Of a stretch of DNA of 64,000 nt, positions 29,509-40,887 are shown one piece after another (the first letter of the stretch is position 1; every line of letters starts with the position of its first letter). The DNA is taken from positions 62,001 through 126,000 of the forward strand of contig CACMTZ010000001.1 in assembly GCA_902616725.1 (NCBI GenBank), in the 5' to 3' direction. Under the pieces are notes generated by a model. The model was given only the letters and a program-made list of their open reading frames with translations. It was not told the origin of the DNA and did no database searches. The position numbers were made by a program, and so were the translations under genes. Source of the DNA: an uncultured Pelagibacteraceae bacterium (GTDB lineage: Bacteria; Pseudomonadota; Alphaproteobacteria; Pelagibacterales; Pelagibacteraceae).

Positions 29509-29655
29509 ATGTTTTTTGATGATTTTTTACAACACGATGATAATATAAATTTACAATCATACGTAGGTATTGATAAATTTTTGTCTCTATATTCTGATTA
29601 TTTGAAAATTGAGTATTTTCAAAATAATTTAGTTGTTAGAAAAAATGAAATATAA
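29509..29655 (+). CDS. 48-residue hypothetical protein upstream of tRNA-Ser
   Basis: An ATG-to-TAA frame of 49 codons, divergent from the epimerase and ending 2 bases before tRNA-Ser. The product (MFFDDFLQHDDNINLQSY at the start) is acidic at the N-terminus, mixed hydrophobic later, with no signal or membrane segment. It resembles nothing I can name. It could be a real small gene, the remains of a longer one, or chance. Confidence 0.35.
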   Translation: MFFDDFLQHDDNINLQSYVGIDKFLSLYSDYLKIEYFQNNLVVRKNEI

Positions 29656-29657
29656 GT

Positions 29658-29747
29658 GGAGAGGTGGCCGAGCGGTTGAAGGCGCACGCTTGGAAAGCGT
29701 GTAAAGGGGTAACTCTTTCATGGGTTCGAATCCCATTCTCTCCGCCA
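29658..29747 (+). tRNA. tRNA-Ser(GGA)
   Basis: A class II tRNA of 90 nt with encoded GCCA end. Acceptor GGAGAGG with TCTCTCC (one G-U), D arm GCC...GGC with GG in the loop, anticodon loop CTTGGAAAG region with anticodon GGA, long variable arm (GTAAAGGGGTAACTCTTTCA region), and a normal TTCGAAT T loop. It reads UCC/UCU codons. Confidence 0.96.
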
Positions 29748-29779
29748 CAAATAATCTTTGTTTTACGCGGTCAATTTGA

Positions 29780-29832
29780 CATTTTTTGCAAATTGGCAAA
29801 ATTATAAAAAGAGCAATTTGATGCAAAAAATG
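29780..29832. repeat. Inverted repeat between tRNA-Ser and gyrB
   Basis: CATTTTTTGCA (29780-29790) is the exact reverse complement of TGCAAAAAATG (29822-29832), an 11-bp perfect inverted repeat with a 31-base spacer. Pairing extends with one bulge into the flanking AATTG/CAATT. The right arm touches the extended -10 element of the putative gyrB promoter, so it may be an operator; it could instead act as tRNA-Ser termination structure, though no U-tract follows. Confidence 0.55.
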
Positions 29833-29839
29833 ATATAAT
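29831..29839 (+). promoter_or_regulatory. Putative gyrB promoter, extended -10 (TGATATAAT)
   Basis: TG-N-TATAAT lies 22 bases upstream of the gyrB ATG; no good -35 hexamer is found at 16-18 bases, which is usual for extended -10 promoters. The upstream half of the element overlaps an inverted-repeat arm. Confidence 0.5.
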
Positions 29840-29858
29840 TAATTTTTCCGTAAAATAA

Positions 29859-31922
<2,064 letters not shown>

Positions 31923-31924
31923 AA

Positions 31925-33193
31925 ATGAAGTTTTTTGAAACTTCAAAACAATATTCTTTAAAAAAGTCAATTTATATAAATTTAAGGTGGATTGGTATTT
32001 TAGGCCAATTGATATCAGTATATCTTGTATATTTTTATTTTGATTTTGATTTTGATTTTATTTTTTCAAATTTATTCATTTTAATTGGAATAATTAGCAA
32101 TCTATACTTAATTTTTATCTATAAAAAAACGCAATTAACAGATAGATCAGCATTCATCCATCTACTGATTGATATAATTCAATTAAGCGGACTTATTTAT
32201 TTGACTGGAGGTGTTAAAAATCCATTTATCATTTTTTTAATAATACCCAGTGTCTTTGCTTCTTCAAATTTGAGTTTTAAAACTAATTCATTATTAGTAT
32301 TATTAACCACCTTATCTATTGTAGGCTTAACCTTTGTTTCAAAAGACTTGCCCGGACCTTTGAGTGATCACTTTCATGTGAGTAATTATTACATTTATGC
32401 TATTCCCTTATCTTTAATAATAGCTCTGTTATTCTTAAATTATTTTGCGATTATATTCGGAGCAGAGAGCAAGTTAAGGAAAGATGCTCTAAATAAGATG
32501 GAAGAGATTATGGCAAAAGAGCATGAAATGTTATCTTTAGGAGGACAAGCAGCCGCTGCTGCACATTCATTAGGGACGCCTTTATCAACAATAAAGGTAA
32601 TTACCCAGGAATTATCAAAACAATTAAAAGATCAAAAAGATGTTTCACAAGATATTGAACTCTTAGCAAGTCAGGTTGAAAGGTGTAATGAAATATTAAA
32701 AAGATTATCCTTAAATCCTGATCAGGAAGATGAATTTATTGATGAAGATTTATCAATGAAAGAATATTTAAGACAAATCATTTCATCATTTAAGGAAACA
32801 AGTAAAAAAGAATTTATTCTTAATTTAGAACAAGATTTAAATTCAAAGAAAATTTATAAATCAATTGAAATTGTTTATGGCTTAAGAAATTTTATCGGTA
32901 ATGCAAACAAGTTTAGCAAAAGCAAAATTTTTATAAATTTGAAAAGTGATAATGATTTTACAGAAATAACCATTGAAGATGATGGTGATGGTTATCCAAG
33001 TGATATTTTATCAAAAATTGGAGAACCTTATCTAAAATCATCTGATAAAAATAGTGGATTAGGTTTAGGATTATTTATAGGAAAGACTTTACTAGAAAAA
33101 AATTTTGCCACTGTTAATTGTTGGAATTCTCAAACAAGAAGTGGAGCTGAAGTGATAATAAAGTGGAAAAATAAAGATTTGTTCAATCTTTAA
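31925..33193 (+). CDS. regB: RegB/PrrB-like redox-sensing histidine kinase
   Basis: 422 residues. Six predicted membrane segments in residues 18-180, a linker, the H-box with [16 protein letters not shown] (phospho-His near residue 216), then a GHKL ATPase with NAN, DDGDG and [14 protein letters not shown]. The Cys in [12 protein letters not shown] lies where RegB carries its redox-active Cys. The family phosphorylates RegA to switch respiratory and redox genes. It starts 2 bases after gyrB. No response regulator is adjacent. The symbol rests on motif likeness only. Confidence 0.85.
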   Translation: MKFFETSKQYSLKKSIYINLRWIGILGQLISVYLVYFYFDFDFDFIFSNLFILIGIISNLYLIFIYKKTQLTDRSAFIHLLIDIIQLSGLIYLTGGVKNPFIIFLIIPSVFASSNLSFKTNSLLVLLTTLSIVGLTFVSKDLPGPLSDHFHVSNYYIYAIPLSLIIALLFLNYFAIIFGAESKLRKDALNKMEEIMAKEHEMLSLGGQAAAAAHSLGTPLSTIKVITQELSKQLKDQKDVSQDIELLASQVERCNEILKRLSLNPDQEDEFIDEDLSMKEYLRQIISSFKETSKKEFILNLEQDLNSKKIYKSIEIVYGLRNFIGNANKFSKSKIFINLKSDNDFTEITIEDDGDGYPSDILSKIGEPYLKSSDKNSGLGLGLFIGKTLLEKNFATVNCWNSQTRSGAEVIIKWKNKDLFNL

Positions 33194-34989
33194 TGTAAAT
33201 TTTTTTTACTTTTAAAAAGTTCACTCAATTGAGAAATCATGACATCTCCCAATTCATTGACATCTGTAATCTTTATCGCTCGATTATAGTATCTTGATAC
33301 ATCATGGCCTATTCCAATTGCTAAAATTTCAGTTTCAGTTTTTTCTTCGATAAATTTCACAATTTTCTTTAAATGTTTTTCAAGAAAATCTCCTGAATTG
33401 ACTGACAGAGTTGAGTCATCAACTGGTGCACCATCAGAAATTACCATTAATATTTTTCTTTCTTCTTTTCTTTTTTTTAATCGATTAAATGCCCAAGAAA
33501 TTGCTTCTCCATCAATATTTTCTTTTAACAATCCTTCTTTTAACATTAAACCAAGATTATTTTTACATTGCCGCCAATGTGTGTCAGCCCCTTTATAAAT
33601 TATGTGTCTTAAATCATTTAATCTCCCTGGTGTTTTTGGTTTACCCTCTTTATTCCAAAATTCTCTACTTTTTCCACCTTTCCAATTTTTAGTTGTGAAA
33701 CCTAATATTTCAACTTTGACAGAACATCTTTCCAATGTTCTTGATAAGATATCCGCACAAATTGCGGCAATCGTTATTGGTCGGCCTCTCATGGATCCTG
33801 AGTTATCAATTAATAGAGTAACTACTGTGTCTTTAAAATCTAAATCTTTTTCTTTTTTGAAAGACAATGAATTATAAGGATCCATAATTATTCTTGGAAG
33901 TTTTGAACTATCTAATAACCCTTCCTCTAAATCAAATTCCCAGGCCCTATTTTGTTTTGCCAGCAATTGTCTTTGAAGCTTGTTTGCAAGTTTGGTAATG
34001 ACATCCTGAAAACCTATTAATTGTTGATCTAAAGTTTTTCTTAATTTTGAAGCTTCATCAGAGTTTTCTAAATTTTCTGCTTTTGTTATTTCATCAAATT
34101 GGGTTGTGAAGATTTTATAGTCTGTATTTAAATCATTAATTGATTTTTTTTGGATAACTTGTTCACTATTTTTTTGATCAGATTCACTATCAATTAGTTG
34201 CTCATCAAGTTTGTACTCATCTATGTCATATTCAGAGTCTAAGCTTGCTTCAGTCTCTTCATTGTCATTTTCATCTCTAGAATCGTCCGAATTGTTGTCT
34301 TGGTCATCATTAGAAGGATTATTTTGACCATCGTCTTGATTTTCTTCCCTGGTTTCTTCATTATCATCATTTTTAAAAATATCCATTTCTTGTAATATTT
34401 CCGAAAACTTAGAGGAATATTCATTTTGATATTCTAAGTTTTCTTTTAAAAATTCAATGTGTTTACTCATTACTTTATCGAAGTCTTTTTCCCAAAAATT
34501 TAACATATTATTGGTTAAGTCATTTAATTGGACGTTTAGAAATTTCTTTAACATATATAATTCAAAAGCTTCCACCACTGGAACATCCTCTTTTGAATTT
34601 AATTGGTCTTTTCTTTTTAATTGGATTATTTGATCATAATTTTCTTTAAGATTTTTTGCTATACCTTTCAACATTTCTGAGCCAAGGCATTCATATCTCA
34701 CTTTTTCTGCGATAGAATAAAGAGACTTATATGAAGAATTTAAAGGTAAATTCTTTTTATAAATTTCATCATTTGAAAATTTTTTTTTTAAAGCAGATGA
34801 GTCAGACTCTGCTCTAGCTTTAATGAAATCTCTTTTTGAGTTAAGATTTTCAATATCAACAAAATTCAAATCTTTTTTATTTTTTTCATCAATAGTTTTA
34901 AGATGAATATCATCAGAAATCACTCTAGCTGTTGAAGTTAAAGCTTGCTTAAGTTTTTCTCTTAAGTTTTCAGCCTTATTATTTTTCAT
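33190..34989 (-). CDS. cobT: CobT-type VWA protein (cobaltochelatase subunit family)
   Basis: 599 residues. An N-terminal helical region (1-200), a long acidic low-complexity stretch (about 205-285, rich in Asp, Glu and Asn), and a C-terminal von Willebrand A domain with a MIDAS motif DNSGSMRG near residue 394. In aerobic B12 synthesis CobT works with CobS and CobN to insert cobalt. Neither CobN nor any other corrin gene is in this window, so the target may be different. It follows cobS directly and is convergent with the kinase (4-base overlap). Confidence 0.9.
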   Translation of the reverse strand: MKNNKAENLREKLKQALTSTARVISDDIHLKTIDEKNKKDLNFVDIENLNSKRDFIKARAESDSSALKKKFSNDEIYKKNLPLNSSYKSLYSIAEKVRYECLGSEMLKGIAKNLKENYDQIIQLKRKDQLNSKEDVPVVEAFELYMLKKFLNVQLNDLTNNMLNFWEKDFDKVMSKHIEFLKENLEYQNEYSSKFSEILQEMDIFKNDDNEETREENQDDGQNNPSNDDQDNNSDDSRDENDNEETEASLDSEYDIDEYKLDEQLIDSESDQKNSEQVIQKKSINDLNTDYKIFTTQFDEITKAENLENSDEASKLRKTLDQQLIGFQDVITKLANKLQRQLLAKQNRAWEFDLEEGLLDSSKLPRIIMDPYNSLSFKKEKDLDFKDTVVTLLIDNSGSMRGRPITIAAICADILSRTLERCSVKVEILGFTTKNWKGGKSREFWNKEGKPKTPGRLNDLRHIIYKGADTHWRQCKNNLGLMLKEGLLKENIDGEAISWAFNRLKKRKEERKILMVISDGAPVDDSTLSVNSGDFLEKHLKKIVKFIEEKTETEILAIGIGHDVSRYYNRAIKITDVNELGDVMISQLSELFKSKKNLH

Positions 34990-35964
34990 TTAAATTTGAA
35001 TATTTGCGAGTGACTCTGGTAATTCTTCTCCGAAACATCTTTGATAGTATTCAGCAATTGTATTTTTTTCAATTTCATCACATTTATTTAGAAAAGTGAC
35101 TCTAAATGCATATCCTACATCTTTAAAAATTTCTGCATTTTCAGCCCAATGCAATACAGTTCTTGGACTCATTACAGTACTTATGTCGCCAGCTATAAAT
35201 CCCTTTCGAGTTAATGATGCAACTTTTATCATATTTGATACTTTTTCTTTACCTTTAGGATTATTCAAAGATTTGTTTTTCGCTAATATAATATCCATTT
35301 CTTTATCAAGACTTAGATAATTTAGTGTTGTTACAATATTCCATCTATCCATTTGACCTTGATTGATTTGTTGTGTTCCATGATAAAGTCCAGTGGTATC
35401 TCCCAAACCGACTGTATTTGATGTAGCAAATAATCTAAAAAATTTATTTTGTTTTATGACCTTATTCTTGTCTAAGAGAGTAAAGTTACCCTCAGCTTCA
35501 AGAACTCTTTGAATAACAAACATTACATCAGGTCTTCCAGCATCATACTCATCAAAAACTAAAGCTACTGGATTTTGAATTGACCATGGTAGAATACCTT
35601 CATTAAATTGTGTAACCTGTTTTCCTTCTTTAAGGACAATTGCATCTTTACCAATTAGATCTATTCTACTGATGTGGCTATCTAAGTTTACTCTAATACA
35701 GGGCCAATTTAATCTAGCAGCAATTTGTTCTATATGTGTAGATTTTCCTGTACCATGATAACCTTGCACTAGAACTCTTTTGTTGTGTGCAAATCCAGAG
35801 ACAATGGCAAGTGTAGTATCTCTATCAAATTTATAATTTTTATCTATTTCTGGAACATATTCACTTTTTTCAGAGAATGCGTCTACTTCCATCTCAGAAT
35901 CAATCCCAAATGATTGTTTTAATGAAATTTTAATATCTGGCTGAATGTTAAGATTGGGTGTCAA
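34990..35964 (-). CDS. cobS: CobS-type AAA+ ATPase (MoxR-like)
   Basis: 324 residues. Walker [19 protein letters not shown], Walker [21 protein letters not shown], sensor [22 protein letters not shown], and an arginine finger region, all as in CobS. MoxR-type ATPases pair with VWA proteins to remodel or load metal into partners; CobT directly downstream is the VWA partner. The 3' end of the J-domain gene overlaps its start by 17 bases. Confidence 0.92.
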   Translation of the reverse strand: MTPNLNIQPDIKISLKQSFGIDSEMEVDAFSEKSEYVPEIDKNYKFDRDTTLAIVSGFAHNKRVLVQGYHGTGKSTHIEQIAARLNWPCIRVNLDSHISRIDLIGKDAIVLKEGKQVTQFNEGILPWSIQNPVALVFDEYDAGRPDVMFVIQRVLEAEGNFTLLDKNKVIKQNKFFRLFATSNTVGLGDTTGLYHGTQQINQGQMDRWNIVTTLNYLSLDKEMDIILAKNKSLNNPKGKEKVSNMIKVASLTRKGFIAGDISTVMSPRTVLHWAENAEIFKDVGYAFRVTFLNKCDEIEKNTIAEYYQRCFGEELPESLANIQI

Positions 35965-36481
35965 TTTTTTTCCTATATGTATTTTTTAATTGTGTATAAG
36001 CTAAAGTAATTAACTTTAGTTTTTCCTCATATTTTTTATTTCCGGCATTCATATCAGGGTGAAATTTTTTGACAAGTGTTTTGAATTTTTCTTGAACTTT
36101 TTTCCATTTTAAACCTACAGAAACACCTAATATACTAAAGGCTTTAATATCTTTATGGTCAAATTTAAATTGACGCATATGATTGAATTCACTTTTAAAT
36201 TTATCATTATCCATCTCATCTTTTAAAGTGTTATTCCATAAAACTTTAAAAAAATTATCAGACGAACTAAAACTTTGAGTAGGTTTATGCCAAATCATAT
36301 CTGACTTTAAAAAATTAATTACTTGATCATCATTCATACCGGAAAAATAATTCCAATTTTTATTAAATTCTTTAACGTGTTCTAAACATAACATTCTATA
36401 TTTTTTACTATTATCCTTTTCAACAGGTGCTTTATATTCACCAATTTCTTTACAATTATTCCAGTCGCAAATATTTTTCAT
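35948..36481 (-). CDS. J-domain co-chaperone
   Basis: 177 residues. The C-terminal 65 residues form a J domain with the HPD motif in [10 protein letters not shown]. The N-terminal part has a Cys pair (CDWNNC) and a later [19 protein letters not shown], a pattern found in an alphaproteobacterial J-protein family encoded next to cobS. It would recruit DnaK to a client, perhaps the CobS/CobT pair. It overlaps cobS by 17 bases and is divergent from bolA (18-base gap). Confidence 0.88.
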   Translation of the reverse strand: MKNICDWNNCKEIGEYKAPVEKDNSKKYRMLCLEHVKEFNKNWNYFSGMNDDQVINFLKSDMIWHKPTQSFSSSDNFFKVLWNNTLKDEMDNDKFKSEFNHMRQFKFDHKDIKAFSILGVSVGLKWKKVQEKFKTLVKKFHPDMNAGNKKYEEKLKLITLAYTQLKNTYRKKIDTQS

Positions 36482-36499
36482 GATAATATAATTACATTT

Positions 36500-36760
36500 A
36501 TGAATATAAATGATTTAATTGCAATCGTAAAAAAAAAATTACAAAATCAAATTGCTTTGGAGAGTATATTAGTTGAAGATAAATCTTTTCTCCATAAAAA
36601 TCACGTTGGAAACCAGCCAGGTAAATTTCATCTTAAAATTTCCCTAGTATCAAAGGAACTTAAGCAAATGAAAAGAATTGATAGTGATAAAAAGATTTAC
36701 AAAATTTTAAATGAAGAATTAAAAAAATATATTCATTCTATACAAATCTTAATCAATTAA
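36500..36760 (+). CDS. bolA: BolA-family protein
   Basis: 86 residues, one BolA/IbaG fold, with the conserved HVGNQPGKFHLKISLVSKELK core and a His that can ligate an Fe-S cluster with a monothiol glutaredoxin. It takes part in Fe-S or iron regulation and stress morphology in other bacteria. It is divergent from the J-domain gene and overlaps the convergent aroB by 12 bases. Confidence 0.9.
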   Translation: MNINDLIAIVKKKLQNQIALESILVEDKSFLHKNHVGNQPGKFHLKISLVSKELKQMKRIDSDKKIYKILNEELKKYIHSIQILIN

Positions 36761-37855
36761 TTCATTTTTTAAGAATCCATTTAAATTTTTTACCGAGTAT
36801 TCTTGATTTAAAATTGTTTGTCCCATTTTCTTTAATAATACCAACTTTATTTTATCAGAATTATTTTTTTTATCAGTCTTCATAAATTTAATAATTTTAT
36901 CAAGATCTTTACTTTTAAAATATTTTTTAATATCCGTGGGTAATTTTGAATTTTTGTAATGATCAGAAATCAATTTATAATCATTAATATTTAGGAATTT
37001 ATTCTTATTGCTAAATTTTACAGCCACCATCATTCCTAAAATGACAGCTTCACCATGATTTAATCTTTTAGAATATCCTAATGAAGCTTCAAATGAGTGA
37101 CCAAAAGTGTGACCAAAATTTAATTTTTTTCTTAAGTTGCTTTCTTTTTCATCTTTTTCAACTACATCTTTTTTAATTTTACAACTCTCAAATATCGCCT
37201 TTTCTATATAAGGAGATTTAAGTTTAATAATGTCATCAAAATTCTGATCTAAATATTTAAAGAATTTTTTTCTAGAGATTATAGAGTGTTTTAGAATTTC
37301 ACCATACCCACAAACAATTTCTCTTCTATTAAGTGTTTTTAAAGTATCTATGTCACTTATGACTAATTTTGGTTGATAGAAGCTACCAATGAGATTTTTT
37401 CCATACTTGGAATTTACTCCTGTTTTGCCACCAATCGATGAGTCTACTTGAGCCAAAAGAGTTGTGGGAATATTTATGAAATGTAATCCCCTTTTAAATA
37501 AACTTGCAGCAAAACCACCAACGTCTCCAGTTATACCTCCACCAATTGCTAATAAACTATCTTCTCTAGAAAAATTTTTATTCAGTAAAATTTCTAAAAT
37601 TGAATTTATAGTAGTTTGGTTCTTATTTTTTTCGTTGGCATTAAAATTAAATAAAAATATTTTTTTATTTCGTAGTTTTTTTTTAATTTCAGAAATAAAT
37701 TTTTTAGGAACTTTTCTGTCAACTACCAATAAACATTTTTTTGATTTAATAGAATTATTGACCATCAAACTTGATATTTTTGTAATAAGATTTTTTCCAA
37801 TAAATATTGGATATTTTTCAGAATTAGTCTTAATTATCAATTTAATTGGTTTCAT
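36749..37855 (-). CDS. aroB: 3-dehydroquinate synthase
   Basis: 368 residues. NAD-binding GGGITGDVGGFAASLFKRG, active-site PTTLLAQVDSSIGGKTGVN, and zinc ligands in HSFEASLGYSKRLNHGEAVILGMM and the upstream Glu. It makes 3-dehydroquinate in the shikimate pathway. Its start overlaps the aroK stop by 4 bases, the usual aroK-aroB operon. Confidence 0.97.
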   Translation of the reverse strand: MKPIKLIIKTNSEKYPIFIGKNLITKISSLMVNNSIKSKKCLLVVDRKVPKKFISEIKKKLRNKKIFLFNFNANEKNKNQTTINSILEILLNKNFSREDSLLAIGGGITGDVGGFAASLFKRGLHFINIPTTLLAQVDSSIGGKTGVNSKYGKNLIGSFYQPKLVISDIDTLKTLNRREIVCGYGEILKHSIISRKKFFKYLDQNFDDIIKLKSPYIEKAIFESCKIKKDVVEKDEKESNLRKKLNFGHTFGHSFEASLGYSKRLNHGEAVILGMMVAVKFSNKNKFLNINDYKLISDHYKNSKLPTDIKKYFKSKDLDKIIKFMKTDKKNNSDKIKLVLLKKMGQTILNQEYSVKNLNGFLKNELID

Positions 37856-38355
37856 ATAATATCTAAAATTCTATCTACAATTTCTTTTTTAGTTTTATTG
37901 TGACAATCAATTTTATTTTGCGCTTTTGCATAATATTTATTACGATTTTTTATCATAATTTGTAGATCACTATTAGAAACATTATAAGCTAATGGTCTTT
38001 TAGCACTTTTTCTTATTCTTTGGATTAAAATATCATCCTTGGTTTTAAGCCAAAAAGATATGTGGTTCTTTAAAACTTCGTTTCTTATGTTTTTATTTAA
38101 AAAAGCGCCACCACCCAGAGACACTACTATTCCTTTAATTTTCATGAGTTCTAAAGTAATTTTTTCCTCGTATTCTCTGAAAAATTTTTCACCTTTGTTT
38201 TTGAATATATTTGAAATTTTCATTTTAAGCTTATTTTCTATGTAATGGTCAACATCATAAAAATCTAATTTTAGTTTTTTTGAAACTAAAAATCCGATAG
38301 ATGTTTTACCGGATCCCATCATACCTAAAAAAACAATATTTCTATCAGATTTCAT
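37852..38355 (-). CDS. aroK: Shikimate kinase
   Basis: 167 residues from the ATG at 38355; an upstream in-frame start at 38418 would add 21 residues before the kinase fold and run into the promoter region of the divergent gene. Walker A GMMGSGKTSIG, the shikimate-binding DVDHYIE, the GEKFFREYEE segment, and the GGGAFLN glycine loop are all present. It phosphorylates shikimate, ahead of EPSP synthase. Confidence 0.95.
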   Translation of the reverse strand: MKSDRNIVFLGMMGSGKTSIGFLVSKKLKLDFYDVDHYIENKLKMKISNIFKNKGEKFFREYEEKITLELMKIKGIVVSLGGGAFLNKNIRNEVLKNHISFWLKTKDDILIQRIRKSAKRPLAYNVSNSDLQIMIKNRNKYYAKAQNKIDCHNKTKKEIVDRILDII

Positions 38356-38412
38356 AATTTTCTTTATTGAAAAACCACAAATATGTCTTAATTTGAAATT
38401 AGTTAAAAGTAT

Positions 38413-38592
38413 ATGCAATTTATAAAAAAAACAAGTTCAAGCCGAAGTATTGTGGGTATTGTAACTAAATTAGTTTTACTTTTGCTTGTCTTTTTTTTAA
38501 TTATTTTTTTACTGAACAAGATTGATTTTCCAGCTCCTAAAAAAGATATAGATAAAACTATTCCCAATGAAAATTTTAAAATTGTTAAATAA
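38413..38592 (+). CDS. 59-residue single-pass membrane protein (hypothetical)
   Basis: An ATG frame of 60 codons: basic head (MQFIKKTSSSRSIVG), one transmembrane helix of about 20 residues (TKLVLLLLVFFLIIFLL), and a short periplasmic tail rich in Lys and Asp (DFPAPKKDIDKTIPNENF). It overlaps the following secreted-protein gene by 26 bases, which suggests coupling. It is divergent from aroK, a place where other alphaproteobacteria also have a small membrane ORF. Function unknown. Confidence 0.7.
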   Translation: MQFIKKTSSSRSIVGIVTKLVLLLLVFFLIIFLLNKIDFPAPKKDIDKTIPNENFKIVK

Positions 38593-40342
38593 AAAAAATT
38601 TTTTAATTTTATTTTTTTTATTTTTCACTTCTATTGCTAATGCAGAAGAAAAACCAGTTGATATTTGGAATATAGATAAAAAAAAAATTGAAGAAAAAAA
38701 TATAACCAACAATTCAGAAATTTCAAATGGGGAAAATATGTTACAAGAGAGTATCGAGCCAAGTGTATTTGGAATGCAAAATCAAAATCAAAAATCAATT
38801 ATTAATCTTGATGAAAAGTTTGATACAAAAGAAATTAAAATAATCGGATTATATGACCCTGAAGACTATGGTCTCAATGTAGATATGTGGGCTAATTCAG
38901 ATGGAGACCAATTAGAAAATTTGCTTACAAAACTAAATAAGATGGATCTTTCTAATGATGCAATTGAAATCATTAATACTTCACTCTTAATTAATGCTCA
39001 TAGTCCCCAAAAAAATATATCAGATAACGAATTTCTAAAATTAAAGTCAGATTGGTTAATAAAAAACTCAAACCTAGATTTAATCGAAGAATATTTAATT
39101 CAAAATCAAATAATTAATTTACATCCAGAACTCACAAAACATCTCGTGGATGAACATCTCTCTAATTCAAAAATTGACAAAGCTTGCAGTATTTTTTCAA
39201 AAAATAATGAATTAATTACAGATGAGTATTTATCCAAATTTAACATCTATTGTTTGATTAAAAATAGTAAAAGAGAGGAAGCACAATTAATTTTAGATTT
39301 AAAAAAAGAAACAGGTTTTAAAGATGAATATTTTGAAAAAAAAATAAATTATTTACTAAAATACACAAAAAAAATAGATGATTCAGTATCTGAAAAATCA
39401 ATATTTGATTTTTTCTTAGCTCATCAAACAAATCCTAATTTTAATTTCGAACCAAACGATAAAACTAAAAAAATAATTTGGAAATATCTTTCATCTGCAA
39501 ATTTACTAGGTTCATTTAAACAAATTGATGTTTCAGAAATTGAGAAAATAGGAACTATAGAAAAAGCTGTTCATGATAAAAATTATCCAGAAAAAGAATT
39601 ATTTAATTTATATAAAAGATTCCAATTTAATTTTAATCAACTTCTCAACGCTCAAAATGAATATAAAAAACTCTCTAAAATTGAAGGTAGGGCTCTAATT
39701 TATCAAAAAATTTTACTCGAGTCGGAAATGGTAGAAAAATTAAAGTTATTAAAAGTATTAAAAAATTCCTTTAAAGATGATGATTTAGACAAAGCGTTTG
39801 ATTTAGAATTGAAAATCTTTCTCGAGAAAATTAATCCAGTAGATATACCAGATAATTTAACCAGTTTTTATTATACAAATATTCAAATTGAAAAGGATGA
39901 AGATAAAAAAATTAAGTTCAACAATGATATAATGCATCAATCAAAACTGATTAATTACTTTAACGGCGATTATGCTAGTTCCAAAATTTCTAAAGACACA
40001 AATAATTTTTTAAAAAAGATAAAAAAAAACAAAAAATATTTTCTATCTAAAAAAGATATTATATTTTTGGAGTCGTTAAGATATGATGGAATTGAAATTT
40101 CAGAAAAATACAATGATTTGTATCAAATTGATGAAAATGAAATTCCTACAGATATACAAATTATGATTAATAATAGTGAAACTGGTTTAGCACTTTTGAG
40201 AATTGCTGAAGTGATTGGACAAGATGAAATTGACAGAATAGATGAAGATACAATTTATTTTATAATAACAGCTCTCAATAAGCTTAATATTGATTGGATG
40301 AGAAATAAGATATTGCTTAAAGTTCTTCCTTTAAAAGTTTAA
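38567..40342 (+). CDS. Secreted/periplasmic protein of unknown function, helical
   Basis: 591 residues. A clear signal peptide (KKNFLILFFLFFTSIANAEEK, cleavage after ANA near residue 24). The mature part is acidic and lysine-rich, predicted almost all helical with possible TPR-like pairs (about 150-340), and ends in a conserved-looking block (GLALLRIAEVIGQDEIDRI, then a DWMRNKIL tail). No enzyme motif is seen. It is coupled to the preceding membrane protein and followed by def 21 bases later. A role in the envelope is inferred from the signal peptide. Confidence 0.8.
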   Translation: MKILKLLNKKNFLILFFLFFTSIANAEEKPVDIWNIDKKKIEEKNITNNSEISNGENMLQESIEPSVFGMQNQNQKSIINLDEKFDTKEIKIIGLYDPEDYGLNVDMWANSDGDQLENLLTKLNKMDLSNDAIEIINTSLLINAHSPQKNISDNEFLKLKSDWLIKNSNLDLIEEYLIQNQIINLHPELTKHLVDEHLSNSKIDKACSIFSKNNELITDEYLSKFNIYCLIKNSKREEAQLILDLKKETGFKDEYFEKKINYLLKYTKKIDDSVSEKSIFDFFLAHQTNPNFNFEPNDKTKKIIWKYLSSANLLGSFKQIDVSEIEKIGTIEKAVHDKNYPEKELFNLYKRFQFNFNQLLNAQNEYKKLSKIEGRALIYQKILLESEMVEKLKLLKVLKNSFKDDDLDKAFDLELKIFLEKINPVDIPDNLTSFYYTNIQIEKDEDKKIKFNNDIMHQSKLINYFNGDYASSKISKDTNNFLKKIKKNKKYFLSKKDIIFLESLRYDGIEISEKYNDLYQIDENEIPTDIQIMINNSETGLALLRIAEVIGQDEIDRIDEDTIYFIITALNKLNIDWMRNKILLKVLPLKV

Positions 40343-40363
40343 AAATTAGTTTAATTATTTATT

Positions 40364-40885
40364 ATGCTTAAAGAAATTGTTACCGTTCCAGATGAAATAT
40401 TAAAAAAAATATCTCATCCAATTGAAAAAGTTGGAATTAATGAAAAAAAATTAATTGAGGACTTATTTGAAACAATGTACCACTCCAAGGGAATTGGTCT
40501 TGCTGCAGTTCAAGTAGGTATACTAAAAAGAGTTTTAGTTGTTGACGTTTCGAATAAGGATGAAGAAAATCAACCAATTGCATTAATCAATCCTGTAATA
40601 AAAAACTTAAGCGAAGAGACATCGGTGTACGAGGAGGGTTGTCTATCAATACCTGAAACTTTTATTGAAATTGAGAGACCAAAAATTTGTGAGGTGGAAT
40701 ATATTGACGAAAAGGGGGAGAAGAAAAATCTTAAATGTGATGGGCTTTTATCTACTTGTATTCAACATGAAATAAATCATTTAGATGGAAAATTAATTAT
40801 TGACCATTTATCAAAATTGAAGAAAGATTTTATCATAAAAAAAATTTCGAAAATTAAAAAAAATCCAGACAGAATAGTAGTTTAA
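40364..40885 (+). CDS. def: Peptide deformylase
   Basis: 173 residues. All three family motifs are present: GIGLAAVQVG, EEGCLSIPE (metal-ligand Cys), and QHEINHLDGKL (HExxH, metal and catalytic Glu). It removes the formyl group from nascent proteins. It is the first gene of def-fmt-truA, 2 bases before fmt. Confidence 0.97.
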   Translation: MLKEIVTVPDEILKKISHPIEKVGINEKKLIEDLFETMYHSKGIGLAAVQVGILKRVLVVDVSNKDEENQPIALINPVIKNLSEETSVYEEGCLSIPETFIEIERPKICEVEYIDEKGEKKNLKCDGLLSTCIQHEINHLDGKLIIDHLSKLKKDFIIKKISKIKKNPDRIVV

Positions 40886-40887
40886 AG

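Noticed and set aside
29629..29826. 65-codon minus-strand ORF across tRNA-Ser
   Set aside because: It is the antisense reading of tRNA-Ser, a well-known source of false proteins, and has no other support.
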